Of a DNA stretch of 59,325 nucleotides, positions 7,796 to 16,605 are shown piece after piece. Within the stretch, counting starts at the first letter, position 1, and each line of letters opens with the position of its first letter. The stretch lies in assembly GCA_910575775.1 (NCBI GenBank), contig CAJTEY010000027.1:1-59325 (forward strand). The letters are read 5' to 3'. This DNA comes from Lachnospiraceae bacterium (lineage in GTDB: Bacteria > Bacillota > Clostridia > Lachnospirales > Lachnospiraceae). The notes beneath the pieces are model-generated. The model had not been told where the DNA came from. It saw only the letters and a list, made by a program, of their open reading frames with translations, and did no database searches. The translations under genes and the position numbers were made by a program.

Positions 7796-9193
7796 ATGGA
7801 AACAAACAAGAAAAGAGGAAACTTTACTGGCAAACTTGGTTTTGTTCTTGCAGCGGCAGGAAGCGCAGTGGGACTCGGAAATATCTGGCGGTTCCCCTAT
7901 CTGGCCGCGAAGGATGGCGGCGGACTGTTCATTTTCTGCTACATCATTCTGGCGCTGACCTTCGGCTTCACGCTGCTCACCACGGAGATCGCCATCGGGC
8001 GTAAGACCGCCCAGAGTCCGCTGACCGCCTACGGCGTGATCCACCCGAAGTGGAAAGGGCTCGGCATTCTGGCAAGCCTTGTCCCGATTATTATTTTACC
8101 TTACTATCTCGCCATCGGCGGATGGGTACTGAAATACCTTACCGTTTTCCTCACCGGGAATATGACCACCGCTGCCACAGACGGCTACTTTACCGGATTT
8201 ATCTCCGAACAGGTAAGCCCTGTAGTCTTTCTGGTTATTTTTACTCTCCTGTCGGCGATTATCATCTTCGGCGGCGTGGACAACGGCATTGAGCGGGCGA
8301 GCAAATTTATCATGCCCCTGCTTCTCATTCTGATCATTGGCATTTCCGTTTATGCGCTGACGCTGCGCCACACGGACGCATCGGGGCTGGAGAGAACCGG
8401 TCTGGAAGGACTGAAAATTTATCTGCTTCCCAGTTTTGAGGGCGTCACCCTGCAGGATTTCTTCCTTGTGATTATGGACGCGCTGGGGCAATTGTTTTAC
8501 TCCATCAGCGTTGCTATGGGCATCATGGTCGCGTACGGCTCCTATGTGAAAAAGGATGTCAACCTGATGCCTTCCATCAACCAGATCGAGATTTTTGATA
8601 CCGTAGTGGCATTGCTTGCGGGTATGATGATTGTCCCGGCAGTCTATGTTTTCATGGGAACCGAGGGCATGTCCGCCGGACCGGGTCTTATGTTTATCTC
8701 CCTGCCCAAAATTTTTGCCGCGATGGGATGGGTCGGGACTGTCATCGGCGTTCTGTTCTTTGTGATGGTAGCCTTTGCGGCGGTGACCTCCGCTGTATCC
8801 ATCATGGAGGCGATCGTTGCCAGTCTGATGGACAAGTTCCACTTATCCAGAAAGAAGAGCACCACTTTCGTGACAGCTTACGGCATCATCGTCGGGGCAA
8901 TTGTCTGCTTCGGTTATAATTTCCTGTACTTTGAATTAGAGCTGCCAAACGGTTCTGTAGGACAGCTTCTGGACTTGATGGATTATATCAGCAACAACTG
9001 TCTGATGCCGCTTGTGGCGCTTTTGACCTGCATTCTGATCGGATGGGTTGTAAAGCCCAAAACCATCATCGATGAGGTGACCCTTGGCAGATATAAGTTC
9101 GGCAGAAAGCGTCTGTATATCGCCATGATTACCGTGATTGCCCCGCTGCTTCTGATTTTACTGTTGCTGCAGGCATTTGGCATTACCCTGTAA
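7796..9193 (+). CDS. Sodium-dependent transporter, neurotransmitter:sodium symporter family
   Basis: Integral membrane symporter of about 465 aa that imports an amino acid or amine using the sodium gradient (LeuT-like fold). The family hallmark in the first membrane helix is clear: AAAGSAVGLGNIWRFPYL followed by KDGGGLF. About eleven hydrophobic helices follow, the usual number for bacterial members. The start at 7796 (METNKKRG) follows AAGGATGG and lies about 30 bp beyond the predicted transcription start. It is a single gene, divergent from the SOS-controlled repair pair, with which it shares a short control region. The substrate cannot be deduced; tyrosine, tryptophan and leucine are known in the family. 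Confidence 0.92.
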   Translation: METNKKRGNFTGKLGFVLAAAGSAVGLGNIWRFPYLAAKDGGGLFIFCYIILALTFGFTLLTTEIAIGRKTAQSPLTAYGVIHPKWKGLGILASLVPIIILPYYLAIGGWVLKYLTVFLTGNMTTAATDGYFTGFISEQVSPVVFLVIFTLLSAIIIFGGVDNGIERASKFIMPLLLILIIGISVYALTLRHTDASGLERTGLEGLKIYLLPSFEGVTLQDFFLVIMDALGQLFYSISVAMGIMVAYGSYVKKDVNLMPSINQIEIFDTVVALLAGMMIVPAVYVFMGTEGMSAGPGLMFISLPKIFAAMGWVGTVIGVLFFVMVAFAAVTSAVSIMEAIVASLMDKFHLSRKKSTTFVTAYGIIVGAIVCFGYNFLYFELELPNGSVGQLLDLMDYISNNCLMPLVALLTCILIGWVVKPKTIIDEVTLGRYKFGRKRLYIAMITVIAPLLLILLLLQAFGITL

Positions 9194-9505
9194 GACAGGG
9201 CATGACGAGAAGTAACATTCTAAAAAGAGGACTGCAAACCCACAATTTCCTATGTAATAAAAAATCCCGGAAGCCGTCATCGGATCACCCGTGGACTTGG
9301 TTCCAGACTTCACGATGCCTGTCGAACGGTTGATCAGCACGCCTGTATTTTGCGCCGCCTGACCTTGAAATCATCCTCCGACAATCCCTTTGCGCCGGAC
9401 TGGAATACGACTCTCGAAAAGACCTGGTAAAAATTTTCCTTGCTTTCCTGCCGAAAAAGCGGTTAAATATATAGAGGAAAACCCACAAAAAAAGCGAGGT
9501 AAGCT
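9194..9505. other. Intergenic stretch with a possible gene relic
   Basis: No intact gene is seen in these 312 bp. On the minus strand two overlapping frames give protein-like text, SGAKGLSEDDFKV in one and AAQNTGVLINRSTGIVKSG in the next, as if a small gene had been broken by a frameshift near 9350. I do not recognise the family. The right end carries the likely asnA promoter. Confidence 0.3.
9440..9469 (+). promoter_or_regulatory. Likely asnA promoter
   Basis: TTGCTT (9440-9445), 18-bp spacer, TAAATA (9464-9469). The start codon lies 37 bp further on. No T-box features were seen. Confidence 0.45.
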
Positions 9506-10516
9506 ATGGAACACTTAATTATCCCAAACGATTACAGGTCTGCGCTGAATCTGCATGACACCCAGATCGGCATTAAGACAGTGAAAGACTTTTTTCAGGT
9601 ACAGCTTGCAGAGAGACTGCGTCTTCTGCGGGTGTCCGCACCCCTTTTCGTGGAGCCGTCCTCCGGCTTAAACGACAACTTAAACGGTGTGGAACGTCCC
9701 GTCACCTTCGGCATCAAGGAGCAGAACGACTCTCCCGCCGAGATCGTGCACTCTCTGGCAAAATGGAAACGTATGGCTCTTGGCAAATACGGTTTTGTCC
9801 ACGGGGAAGGGCTCTACACGGACATGAGCGCCATCCGCAGGGATGAGGAGACGGACAACATCCACTCCATCTATGTGGATCAGTGGGATTGGGAGAAAGT
9901 CATTTCCCGGGAAGAGCGCTGTCTGGATTATCTGAAAGAGACGGTTAAAACGGTCTACAAGGCGCTGAGAAAGACCGAGAAATACATGGCCATCCAGTAT
10001 GATTACATAGACGAAATCCTGCCCCATGACATCTTTTTCATCACCACCCAGGCGCTGGAGAATCTCTATCCGGGCAATACGCCGAAAGAGCGGGAATACC
10101 TGATTACAAAAGAAAAGGGAGCCGTCTGTCTCATGCAGATCGGAGATCTTCTGGCTTCCGGCGAAAAACACGACGGCCGTGCACCGGACTATGATGACTG
10201 GAGCTTAAACGCGGACATTCTGGTCTACTATCCTGTGCTCGACATCGCGCTGGAGCTCTCCTCTATGGGAATCCGTGTGGATAAGGACGCGCTGCTGTCC
10301 CAGCTTGAAAAGGCAGGCTGCCCGGAGCGGGCCTCTCTTCCTTTCCAGAAGGGGATCATCGACGAAACCCTTCCTTTCACCATCGGCGGAGGCATCGGAC
10401 AGTCAAGAATCTGCATGTTCTTCCTGCGCAAGGCCCATATCGGTGAAGTACAGTGTTCCCTCTGGCCGGAGAAAGTGACAAAGGAAGCGCTGACAAACGG
10501 CATACAATTGTTATAA
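9506..10516 (+). CDS. asnA: Aspartate--ammonia ligase (asparagine synthetase A)
   Basis: A 336-aa cytoplasmic enzyme making asparagine from aspartate, ammonia and ATP. It belongs to the class II aminoacyl-tRNA synthetase-like fold. The length is standard and the N-terminal half is highly typical: SAPLFVEPSSGLNDNLNG, RPVTFGIK, EIVHSLAKWKR and IYVDQWDWEK. Towards the C-terminus, FTIGGGIGQSR is the nucleotide-binding motif 3 with its arginine. A GCGAGG ribosome site precedes the ATG. Its end overlaps the convergent DUF1284 gene by 6 bp. No asparagine T-box was found upstream. Confidence 0.95.
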   Translation: MEHLIIPNDYRSALNLHDTQIGIKTVKDFFQVQLAERLRLLRVSAPLFVEPSSGLNDNLNGVERPVTFGIKEQNDSPAEIVHSLAKWKRMALGKYGFVHGEGLYTDMSAIRRDEETDNIHSIYVDQWDWEKVISREERCLDYLKETVKTVYKALRKTEKYMAIQYDYIDEILPHDIFFITTQALENLYPGNTPKEREYLITKEKGAVCLMQIGDLLASGEKHDGRAPDYDDWSLNADILVYYPVLDIALELSSMGIRVDKDALLSQLEKAGCPERASLPFQKGIIDETLPFTIGGGIGQSRICMFFLRKAHIGEVQCSLWPEKVTKEALTNGIQLL

Positions 10517-10879
10517 ACCGCAAAGCTTCGTCCACTGGCAGTCTCCGCAGATCTCTGCGCGGCGGCCGGTGGACAGGATGTGCTCCTCCACGAGGCGCGT
10601 AAAATCCTCCCATCTGATCTGACAGCCGGCGGTAAGCCCGCAGCCGGCAAGCACCTGTCTGTCGTACTCATCCGCTTTTCCCGCCGAGATACAGACCCCC
10701 TCTTGATTGTTGGGGCAGTGCGCGCACACATCATCCGTTCTGTCCAGCAGAATCACCTCTGGATTGCGTGCAAGCTTTCTCTTCATTTCCCACATATTTT
10801 CCGTAAATTCGCCGCTGTAGCCTTTCCCTTGAAAAAAGGAAAAGCACATGCCATGATGTGCTCTGATCCTGACTTTCAT
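10511..10879 (-). CDS. DUF1284 domain protein
   Basis: A small soluble protein of 122 aa. It begins MKVRIRAHHGMCFSFFQGKGYS, the DUF1284 hallmark with its His pair, and contains cysteine pairs (CAHCPN, CISAG, CGDCQWTKLC) that suggest metal or Fe-S binding. The function is unknown. It follows bioY by 22 bp on the same strand and is probably co-transcribed with it. A strong AAAAGGAG site precedes the ATG. Confidence 0.8.
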   Translation of the reverse strand: MKVRIRAHHGMCFSFFQGKGYSGEFTENMWEMKRKLARNPEVILLDRTDDVCAHCPNNQEGVCISAGKADEYDRQVLAGCGLTAGCQIRWEDFTRLVEEHILSTGRRAEICGDCQWTKLCGL

Positions 10880-10901
10880 TCCGTATTCTCCTTTTTGCGC
10901 A

Positions 10902-11519
10902 TTACGAATTCTTCCCGTACTGTTCCTGCATGATTCCCGCCAGCGGCTTTCTCAAAGCATTGCCAAAGCCAAACGCCAGCGCTGCCTTGACCAGATCAGG
11001 CAGCACAAAGGGGATCACGCACCATCCAAGGGCCGTAAGAAGGCTCACAGGCCCGTTTGTATTTCCATACACAATCATAAACCAGATCGTGCCCACAATA
11101 TCATATATGACCATGCCAAGGAGCATGGAAAGTATCTGCACCCAATGCTTCCTGCCAAACAGGCTCTCCATCAGCCACATGAACAGCGTGGCAAAGACGA
11201 ATCCGATGAGATAACCGCCCGTGGTGCCAAAGAGCACTCTCAGCCCTGCGGAAAATTCCGCAAAAACAGGAACGCCCGCCGCACCTATCAGCAGATAAAC
11301 GACAACCGCCAGGGTAGCGCGCCTCCCTCCCAGTATTGTCACTGCCAGAAAGATCGCAAAGGTCTGCATGGTAAATGGAACTGCTGTGGGAATGGAAATC
11401 CAGGAACAGACAGTCATCACACCTACAAACAAACCGATATATGCCATGTCGTACGTCTTTCTCCGGCTCGCTGCCCCCGTCTGCATTCTTTCTGATTTTG
11501 CACGCATTTCACGGTTCAT
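10902..11519 (-). CDS. bioY: Biotin transporter BioY (ECF S component)
   Basis: A 205-aa membrane protein that binds biotin and, with the shared EcfA/EcfA'/EcfT module encoded elsewhere, imports it. About six helices are visible. The family signature runs SWISIPTAVPFTMQTFAIF, followed by the GAAGVPVFAEFSAGLRVLFG and GGYLIGF loops. GGGAGG lies upstream of the ATG. The N-terminus is about 20 residues longer and more basic than usual. The upstream region contains an inverted repeat with TTGTCAAC arms (11588-11632) that mainly fits a terminator but resembles a biotin operator. Biotin control is therefore only a possibility. Confidence 0.92.
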   Translation of the reverse strand: MNREMRAKSERMQTGAASRRKTYDMAYIGLFVGVMTVCSWISIPTAVPFTMQTFAIFLAVTILGGRRATLAVVVYLLIGAAGVPVFAEFSAGLRVLFGTTGGYLIGFVFATLFMWLMESLFGRKHWVQILSMLLGMVIYDIVGTIWFMIVYGNTNGPVSLLTALGWCVIPFVLPDLVKAALAFGFGNALRKPLAGIMQEQYGKNS

Positions 11520-11582
11520 AAGCTTCCTCCCTCACTGTGTGCATCTCCATTTCCCTTTTACTCAGTAACGTTATCTTAACAC

Positions 11583-11632
11583 GCAAAAAATGCCTTGTCA
11601 ACTCTGTTGTTTCCAAAGTTGACAAGGCATTT
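11583..11632 (-). terminator. Rho-independent terminator after the PAS gene (operator-like arms)
   Basis: Perfect 16-bp arms (11588-11603 and 11617-11632) with a 13-nt loop, followed on the minus strand by TTTTTT. The arms contain TTGTCAAC / GTTGACAA with 15 bp between them, vaguely like a BirA site. Confidence 0.75.
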
Positions 11633-11666
11633 CCGCTTAAAATATCCGCTCTTTCCATGCTCTCAT

Positions 11667-12047
11667 TCAAAAATCATAAAACGCACTCGTGTCCGCATCC
11701 CTGTACTCATGTTTCTCATAATACCCGGTCAGCGTCCCCTTCTCATCCCGCAGGGCAACCATATAGCCGTCCTTGTTTTCCTTCTCATTATAAAACGTGT
11801 GGACGATGTTGTGCTCTGTGCTCTCCTCAAACCATGCCGTTACCTTTCTGATCAGTTCCACAGACTGCCCGTTATGACAGTCCAAAAGGCTCTGCCCCAC
11901 GAGGGCTGCGCCGCCCCGCTTCGCATACCGCTCCACCGCTGCAGGGTTCATATAAATGATCTCGTGGGCCAGGTTGCAGATCACCACCGCACACCTGTCC
12001 TGGTCTATGATACTCTTAAAGTACTGTGATAAATTCCTGCTGTTCAT
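11667..12047 (-). CDS. PAS-domain protein
   Basis: A 126-aa cytoplasmic protein made of one PAS-like sensor fold: CAVVICNLAHEIIYMNPAAVERY, then LVGQSLLDCH, then a beta-strand end with MVALRDEKGTLTGYYE. No output domain is attached, so it may sense a ligand or redox state and act through a partner. It follows the YicI-like GH31 gene by 39 bp on the same strand with its own AGAGGAG site, and is followed by a strong terminator, so it is probably the last gene of that transcript. The role is unknown. Confidence 0.65.
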   Translation of the reverse strand: MNSRNLSQYFKSIIDQDRCAVVICNLAHEIIYMNPAAVERYAKRGGAALVGQSLLDCHNGQSVELIRKVTAWFEESTEHNIVHTFYNEKENKDGYMVALRDEKGTLTGYYEKHEYRDADTSAFYDF

Positions 12048-12086
12048 AAAATCTCCTCTTTTCCGTTTTCGCTGCCCGATGGCATT

Positions 12087-14444
12087 CTATAGGTTTACAT
12101 AACTTCTATCTCCTGCTATCCTCTCCGTCCTCAGCTTTCTCACAACCTTCACGCCGCTTTCCACCAGGGAAACTTCCTCCATGCCGTGAATCACAAGTGT
12201 GGGCTCCTTCTCCGGGCAGTCCGTCACGAAGGATATCCGATCCCCCTTCCGGGAAGCCTTCGCCGTCATCACCGTTTGACCAGACAAGTCAGTAATCTCA
12301 CAGGATGCTTCCGCACCGTCTTTCAGCGCGTACAGGTGCAGCTCCAGCCCTTCCGTGTAATCGTAATCGGGCAGTTTTTCATTTCCGCCCCAGGCAAGCA
12401 GGGTATTTTCACGCACAAAGAGGGGCAGGGAGAAATAGTCGTAAGTCTCCCGGTACCAGCGGCCGCCCTCCCGCTCTTCCTCGCTCAGAAGGTGTGTCCA
12501 CTTTCCTTCCGGCAGGTAATACTCTCCCACGCCGTCCTCCCGGAAAACGGGCGCCGTCAGAATAGAATCACCGAGCATGTACTGCATATCCAGATCCTTT
12601 ACGCCGGGTTCATCTGAAAACTCCAGCACCATCGGGCGCATCATAGGGATGCCCGTCTCGTGGGAGAGCGCCGCCTGCCTGTAAAGATAGGGCATCAGAC
12701 GGCATTTGAGATTCACAAAATACCGAAGCACATCACAGGCCTCCTCGTCAAACAGCCAGGGCACCCGGTAGCTCTGAGAGCCGTGCAGTCTGCTGTGGGA
12801 GGACAGAATGCCAAACTGCACCCACCTCTTGTAAATATCCGGCGAAGCCGTCTTCTCAAAGCCAGAAATATCGTGGCTCCAGAAGGAAAAACCGCTCATG
12901 GCAAAACTTAAGCCGCCCCGCAGCGTCTCCGCCATAGAAGGGTAGGACGCCGAACAGTCGCCGCCCCAGTGCACCGGGAACTGCTGACAACAGGCGGTCG
13001 CGCTTCTGGCAAAAAGCACTGCCTCCCCCTCTCCTTTTACTGCCTGCAGCATCTCAAAGACTGCCTTGTTGTAGAGATAGGAATAGTAGTTGTGCATACT
13101 CACAGGATCGGATCCGTCATGGTACGTCACGTCAACGGGAATCCGCTCCCCGAAATCCGTCTTGAAGCAGTCCACACCCATATCAAGAAGGGTTTTCAGT
13201 TTGGCAAGATACCATTCCTTCGCATCGGGATTGGTGAAATCCACAATCGCCATGCCCGGATTCCAGAAATCGATCTGCTTCGCTCCCCTGCCGTCCGCGC
13301 GCATCAGAAAATAGCCGTTCTCCATACCTTCCCTGAAAAAGGGCGTCCCCTGCGCTATATAGGGATTCAGCCAGACGCAGATTTTCAACCCCTTCTCTTT
13401 CTTATACCGTGCAAGCATATTCCTCACATCGGAGAAGGTCTCATCGTCCCACTCAAAATCGCACCAGTGCAGCGCTTTCATCCAATAGCTGTCAAAATGG
13501 AATACCCGAAGGGGAATGTCCCTCTCTGCCATCCCGTCGATAAAAGAGCCGGTCGTCTCCTCGTCATATGCGGTCGTAAAAGAAGTGGTCAGCCAGAGCC
13601 CGAAGCTCCATGCCGGCGGCAGCGCCGGTTTTCCCGTCATATCCGTATATCTGACCAACACCTCCTTCGGCGTTGGTCCGTAAATAAAGTGATACCTCAG
13701 TTCCTCCCCCGGCACGGAAAAACCCACATAAGCCACCTTCTCGCTGGCTGCCTCGAAGGAAACCGGGGTGGAATGATCCACAAAGATCCCGTAACCCTCG
13801 TTCGTCATATAGAAGGGCACGCTCTTGTAGGAAACCTGTGAAGAAGTGCCTCCGTCCTCGTTCCACATCTCCACTGCCTGCCCGTTTTTCACGAAAGCCG
13901 TAAACTGCTCGCCAAGGCCGTAGACCCGCTCACCCGCCTTCAGGGAAAGCTCCGTGACCATGTAAGGCTCATGCCGCTCAGAGAGATAATTCTCTTTCGG
14001 AAACATAGTGCTTGGCTGCTTCGCCCAGCGGATATAGCCCAGATTCCGAAAACCGCACTCCGTGATCACCTTTCCCTCCGCCTCAAAGCGGTAAGTGCCT
14101 TCCTGCCTATTGACCCGTACAGTTACCGCCCCACTCGTCATAACGGCTTCATCCTCCGTAATCTGTACGTCGAAGGGCACATTTTGACCTTTCAAGTCAA
14201 ACCTCGCCTCCTTGTCCTCATATGCCTCGTAATGCCTGGCTTTCACCAGAATATTGTTCTCGGCAAACGCGATGAAGTCAATGGTGATCGTCGTGATGTT
14301 CTGGGCGTCTCCCCTGTTTAAAATCTTTCTCTCCGGCGCCACAATGCGCATGCCTCTCTCCGTCTTTTCCGCATAAAACCCCTGGGACGCATAGGACGGA
14401 GCCATATTCTCGCTTCGTAGCCAGTACCCTTCCGTGAATTTCAT
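12087..14444 (-). CDS. yicI: GH31 alpha-xylosidase, YicI-like
   Basis: Cytoplasmic glycosidase of about 785 aa, matching the length of E. coli YicI (alpha-xylosidase). It should release alpha-1,6-linked xylose from isoprimeverose or xyloglucan fragments. Catalytic sites: CFKTDFGERIP with the nucleophile Asp and HWGGDCSA with the acid/base Asp; WNPYIAQ-type and HDISGFE motifs also fit. I chose the ATG at 14444 because AAGGAGG precedes it and the protein then starts MKFTEGYWLR as relatives do. A further in-frame ATG at 14543 with GGTGGAG could give a 33-residue leader. No secretion signal is present. Substrate inferred from family; alpha-glucosidase activity is the alternative. Confidence 0.9.
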   Translation of the reverse strand: MKFTEGYWLRSENMAPSYASQGFYAEKTERGMRIVAPERKILNRGDAQNITTITIDFIAFAENNILVKARHYEAYEDKEARFDLKGQNVPFDVQITEDEAVMTSGAVTVRVNRQEGTYRFEAEGKVITECGFRNLGYIRWAKQPSTMFPKENYLSERHEPYMVTELSLKAGERVYGLGEQFTAFVKNGQAVEMWNEDGGTSSQVSYKSVPFYMTNEGYGIFVDHSTPVSFEAASEKVAYVGFSVPGEELRYHFIYGPTPKEVLVRYTDMTGKPALPPAWSFGLWLTTSFTTAYDEETTGSFIDGMAERDIPLRVFHFDSYWMKALHWCDFEWDDETFSDVRNMLARYKKEKGLKICVWLNPYIAQGTPFFREGMENGYFLMRADGRGAKQIDFWNPGMAIVDFTNPDAKEWYLAKLKTLLDMGVDCFKTDFGERIPVDVTYHDGSDPVSMHNYYSYLYNKAVFEMLQAVKGEGEAVLFARSATACCQQFPVHWGGDCSASYPSMAETLRGGLSFAMSGFSFWSHDISGFEKTASPDIYKRWVQFGILSSHSRLHGSQSYRVPWLFDEEACDVLRYFVNLKCRLMPYLYRQAALSHETGIPMMRPMVLEFSDEPGVKDLDMQYMLGDSILTAPVFREDGVGEYYLPEGKWTHLLSEEEREGGRWYRETYDYFSLPLFVRENTLLAWGGNEKLPDYDYTEGLELHLYALKDGAEASCEITDLSGQTVMTAKASRKGDRISFVTDCPEKEPTLVIHGMEEVSLVESGVKVVRKLRTERIAGDRSYVNL

Positions 14445-14522
14445 AGCATTTTCCTCCTTGATCCTTTTTCTATCACTGACTTTATCAGTCATTTTTGCTT
14501 TCTGTCCGCGATCCGCTGCTCT

Positions 14523-14547
14523 GTAAACATTTTCGGTAAACATTTTC
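14523..14547 (+). repeat. Short direct repeat upstream of the GH31 gene
   Basis: GTAAACATTTTC occurs twice with a 13-bp period in the leader of the YicI-like gene. It could be paired regulator half-sites. Function unproven. Confidence 0.35.
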
Positions 14548-14646
14548 TTTTCTCCACCTGTAGAAAAAAGACGGTATTTGCAGTAAAATTAATGTAACAG
14601 AACAATCGGCATCCAAAATATTTCTTAAAAATCAGGTGATTCATCC

Positions 14647-15630
14647 ATGGAAAAATTGATCATCAGTGTTACCGCTATTACAATCATACTCATTCTCATT
14701 CTGGCTTCCTGCTGGTGGTACAGGCATTGTGCTTCATTCACACAGGAGGAGATCCTTTCTGTGATGTATCTGCCCCGCTGGCGTCTGATTGTTGGAACAG
14801 TTATTTCTCTTTTCTTTTCCCTTTTGACTATCGCTTCTCTCTTTTTGCAGGAAAATTACCTGATCGCTTTTGTCTGCTTTTTCTGTTTCACACTTCTTGG
14901 CATATATCTCTGCATTACCACCTTTCTGTGGCGGTGTGTGATCCAGGCAGATTCCCTTACCTTTTATACTCCCCTGCTTCCCGCAAAGAAAATAAAGTTT
15001 TACGAAATAGATTTCGTGCACTGCACAGACAGCACTACCTTCGGGTTAAGCGGTCAAAAGACTCTGGTGGGATATCACCATGGAAAAAAGCTGTTTTCCA
15101 TCGAAGAAGATATCATCGGCTTTCCCATTCTATGCTGTCTGCTTCACGAATCCGAAAAATTGGAATACATACCAGTCCCGCTGTTTTCTTCGACGTCCAA
15201 ACAGCCCGCTGCGCGCATCCAGGTACGGGAAAGCTTTTCCCTGTCCGAAACAAGGACGGAACAGATCTCGTCCGTGATCAGTTCTGTTTTTCTTATCCTC
15301 TGCTCTGTGTATGTTCTGTGGAACCAGACCGAATTTGAACTGTTTTATCAGATCATTGCCGTAATTATGCTACTTTTCTTTGTTCCGAATCTGTTTCACA
15401 ATCTGTTCTGGAAAGTTACCGTGGATTATCACAGCATATCCATCAGAAGATTCCCTTTCCTTGTGAAAACCTATGAAATACGCCAGATTACGGCAGTAGT
15501 AGAGACACAAAATCATATCACTCTCTATGCAGGCCCGAAAAAGGTGGTTAAAATTGCAAAAGCAAGCAAAAACTTTCCCTATTTATTTGAGCGGCTCCTT
15601 CGGACTGAGGCACAGATATACACAAAATAG
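14647..15630 (+). CDS. Membrane protein of unknown function
   Basis: A 327-aa protein I cannot assign. It has an N-terminal hydrophobic helix (about 5-24), a pair of helices (about 47-68 and 72-92), a soluble middle part, and a second helix pair (about 212-232 and 236-256) followed by a soluble tail. The two soluble parts, FYTPLLPAKKIKFYEIDFV and ISIRRFPFLVKTYEIRQIT, look like two repeats of a PH-like beta fold, suggesting an internal duplication of helix-pair plus PH-like domain. It is transcribed away from the YicI-like GH31 gene and is monocistronic. The ribosome site is weak (CAGGTGATT). Confidence 0.7.
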   Translation: MEKLIISVTAITIILILILASCWWYRHCASFTQEEILSVMYLPRWRLIVGTVISLFFSLLTIASLFLQENYLIAFVCFFCFTLLGIYLCITTFLWRCVIQADSLTFYTPLLPAKKIKFYEIDFVHCTDSTTFGLSGQKTLVGYHHGKKLFSIEEDIIGFPILCCLLHESEKLEYIPVPLFSSTSKQPAARIQVRESFSLSETRTEQISSVISSVFLILCSVYVLWNQTEFELFYQIIAVIMLLFFVPNLFHNLFWKVTVDYHSISIRRFPFLVKTYEIRQITAVVETQNHITLYAGPKKVVKIAKASKNFPYLFERLLRTEAQIYTK

Positions 15631-15632
15631 AA

Positions 15633-15660
15633 AAATGGCACGACTTTGGGGCCATGCCTT
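15633..15660 (-). terminator. Weak terminator after the HAD gene
   Basis: Minus strand: GGCATG pairs with CGTGCC (one G-U pair), followed by ATTTTTC. Confidence 0.35.
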
Positions 15661-15712
15661 ATTCTATCATATTTTCACAGAAAATAGTTTTTCATCTGCC
15701 TTGTCAGACCTC

Positions 15713-16528
15713 TCACAGACAATATCTGCGGATCGCCTCCCCCACACCGTTGTGGTCGTTGTCCGCTGTGACAGCGTCGCACAGTTCCCGGATATCCTTG
15801 GCCGCGTTTCCCATAGCCACCGACAGTCCTGCTGCCTCCAGCATCGCCCTGTCATTGTCCGCATCCCCGATGGCGACCGTCTCAGTCATTGCTATACCAA
15901 GATGTGACGCCAGAGCCTGCAGGCCGCTTGCCTTCGTCACACCCGCCGCATTCATCTCCAGGGATGCCCCTTCCGCAAAAGCAAAGGACAGCGGCAGGTG
16001 TTTCAATGCCTCGTAGGCCTCCGCCCTGTCCTGCACAGAGCGGAAATACACATTCACTTTGGGAATCGAACCATACCGCAGTGCCTCCGCCGCCATATCT
16101 TCAACCTTTCTGGTCAGTTCCAAAAACATCGGCTGGTATATTCCCATATGAAAATCTGCCATATGACTTACTTGGTCAGTTCTGGCAATGGACTCCTTTT
16201 CTGTCAGAAAATGCGCCATAGCATCATACTTCTGCGCCGTTTTGACAATCTCCCCGATACAGGATCCGGGCAGTTCATGGCAGACAATACTCTTCCGCTC
16301 CTTAAAATCATACACCAGCGCCCCGCTCAGACACACGGCATAGCGCATAGAAGGGATCTGTCTCACATAGGCGAGCAGTTCAATCATCGCACGCCCGGTA
16401 CCGTACACGGCCTGAATCCCCTTTCCTGCCGCCTCCTCTATGTCCCGGATCGTAGCAGGATCGAGGGATTTATCTGACCGTAAAAGTGTGCCGTCCATGT
16501 CGAGGGCGATTAATTGATATTTACCCAT
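15713..16528 (-). CDS. Cof-type HAD family phosphatase
   Basis: A 271-aa cytoplasmic hydrolase for small phosphorylated compounds, often sugar phosphates. HAD motif I is ALDMDGTLL with the nucleophile Asp, motif II CLSGALVYD, and motif IV AIGDADNDRAML near residue 218. The type IIB cap lies between. Alternation of motifs and length match the Cof subfamily. It follows the second GH31 gene by 77 bp in the same direction, so it may belong to the sugar operon, where it could dephosphorylate sugar phosphates. A strong AAAAAGGAG precedes the ATG. Confidence 0.88.
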   Translation of the reverse strand: MGKYQLIALDMDGTLLRSDKSLDPATIRDIEEAAGKGIQAVYGTGRAMIELLAYVRQIPSMRYAVCLSGALVYDFKERKSIVCHELPGSCIGEIVKTAQKYDAMAHFLTEKESIARTDQVSHMADFHMGIYQPMFLELTRKVEDMAAEALRYGSIPKVNVYFRSVQDRAEAYEALKHLPLSFAFAEGASLEMNAAGVTKASGLQALASHLGIAMTETVAIGDADNDRAMLEAAGLSVAMGNAAKDIRELCDAVTADNDHNGVGEAIRRYCL

Positions 16529-16605
16529 TTCCGTTTCTCCTTTTTCACGCTGTCGCTGTCTCCTCTATTTTAACAGCATTCGTGAATAGTGCAAGGTCTC
16601 CACGG

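Noticed and set aside
9194..9505. Asparagine T-box upstream of asnA
   Set aside because: No T-box sequence (GGGTGG-type) or terminator/antiterminator pair was found.
11588..11632. BirA (biotin) operator for bioY
   Set aside because: The arms resemble one, but the 16-bp perfect stem with a following T-run is better explained as the terminator of the PAS gene.
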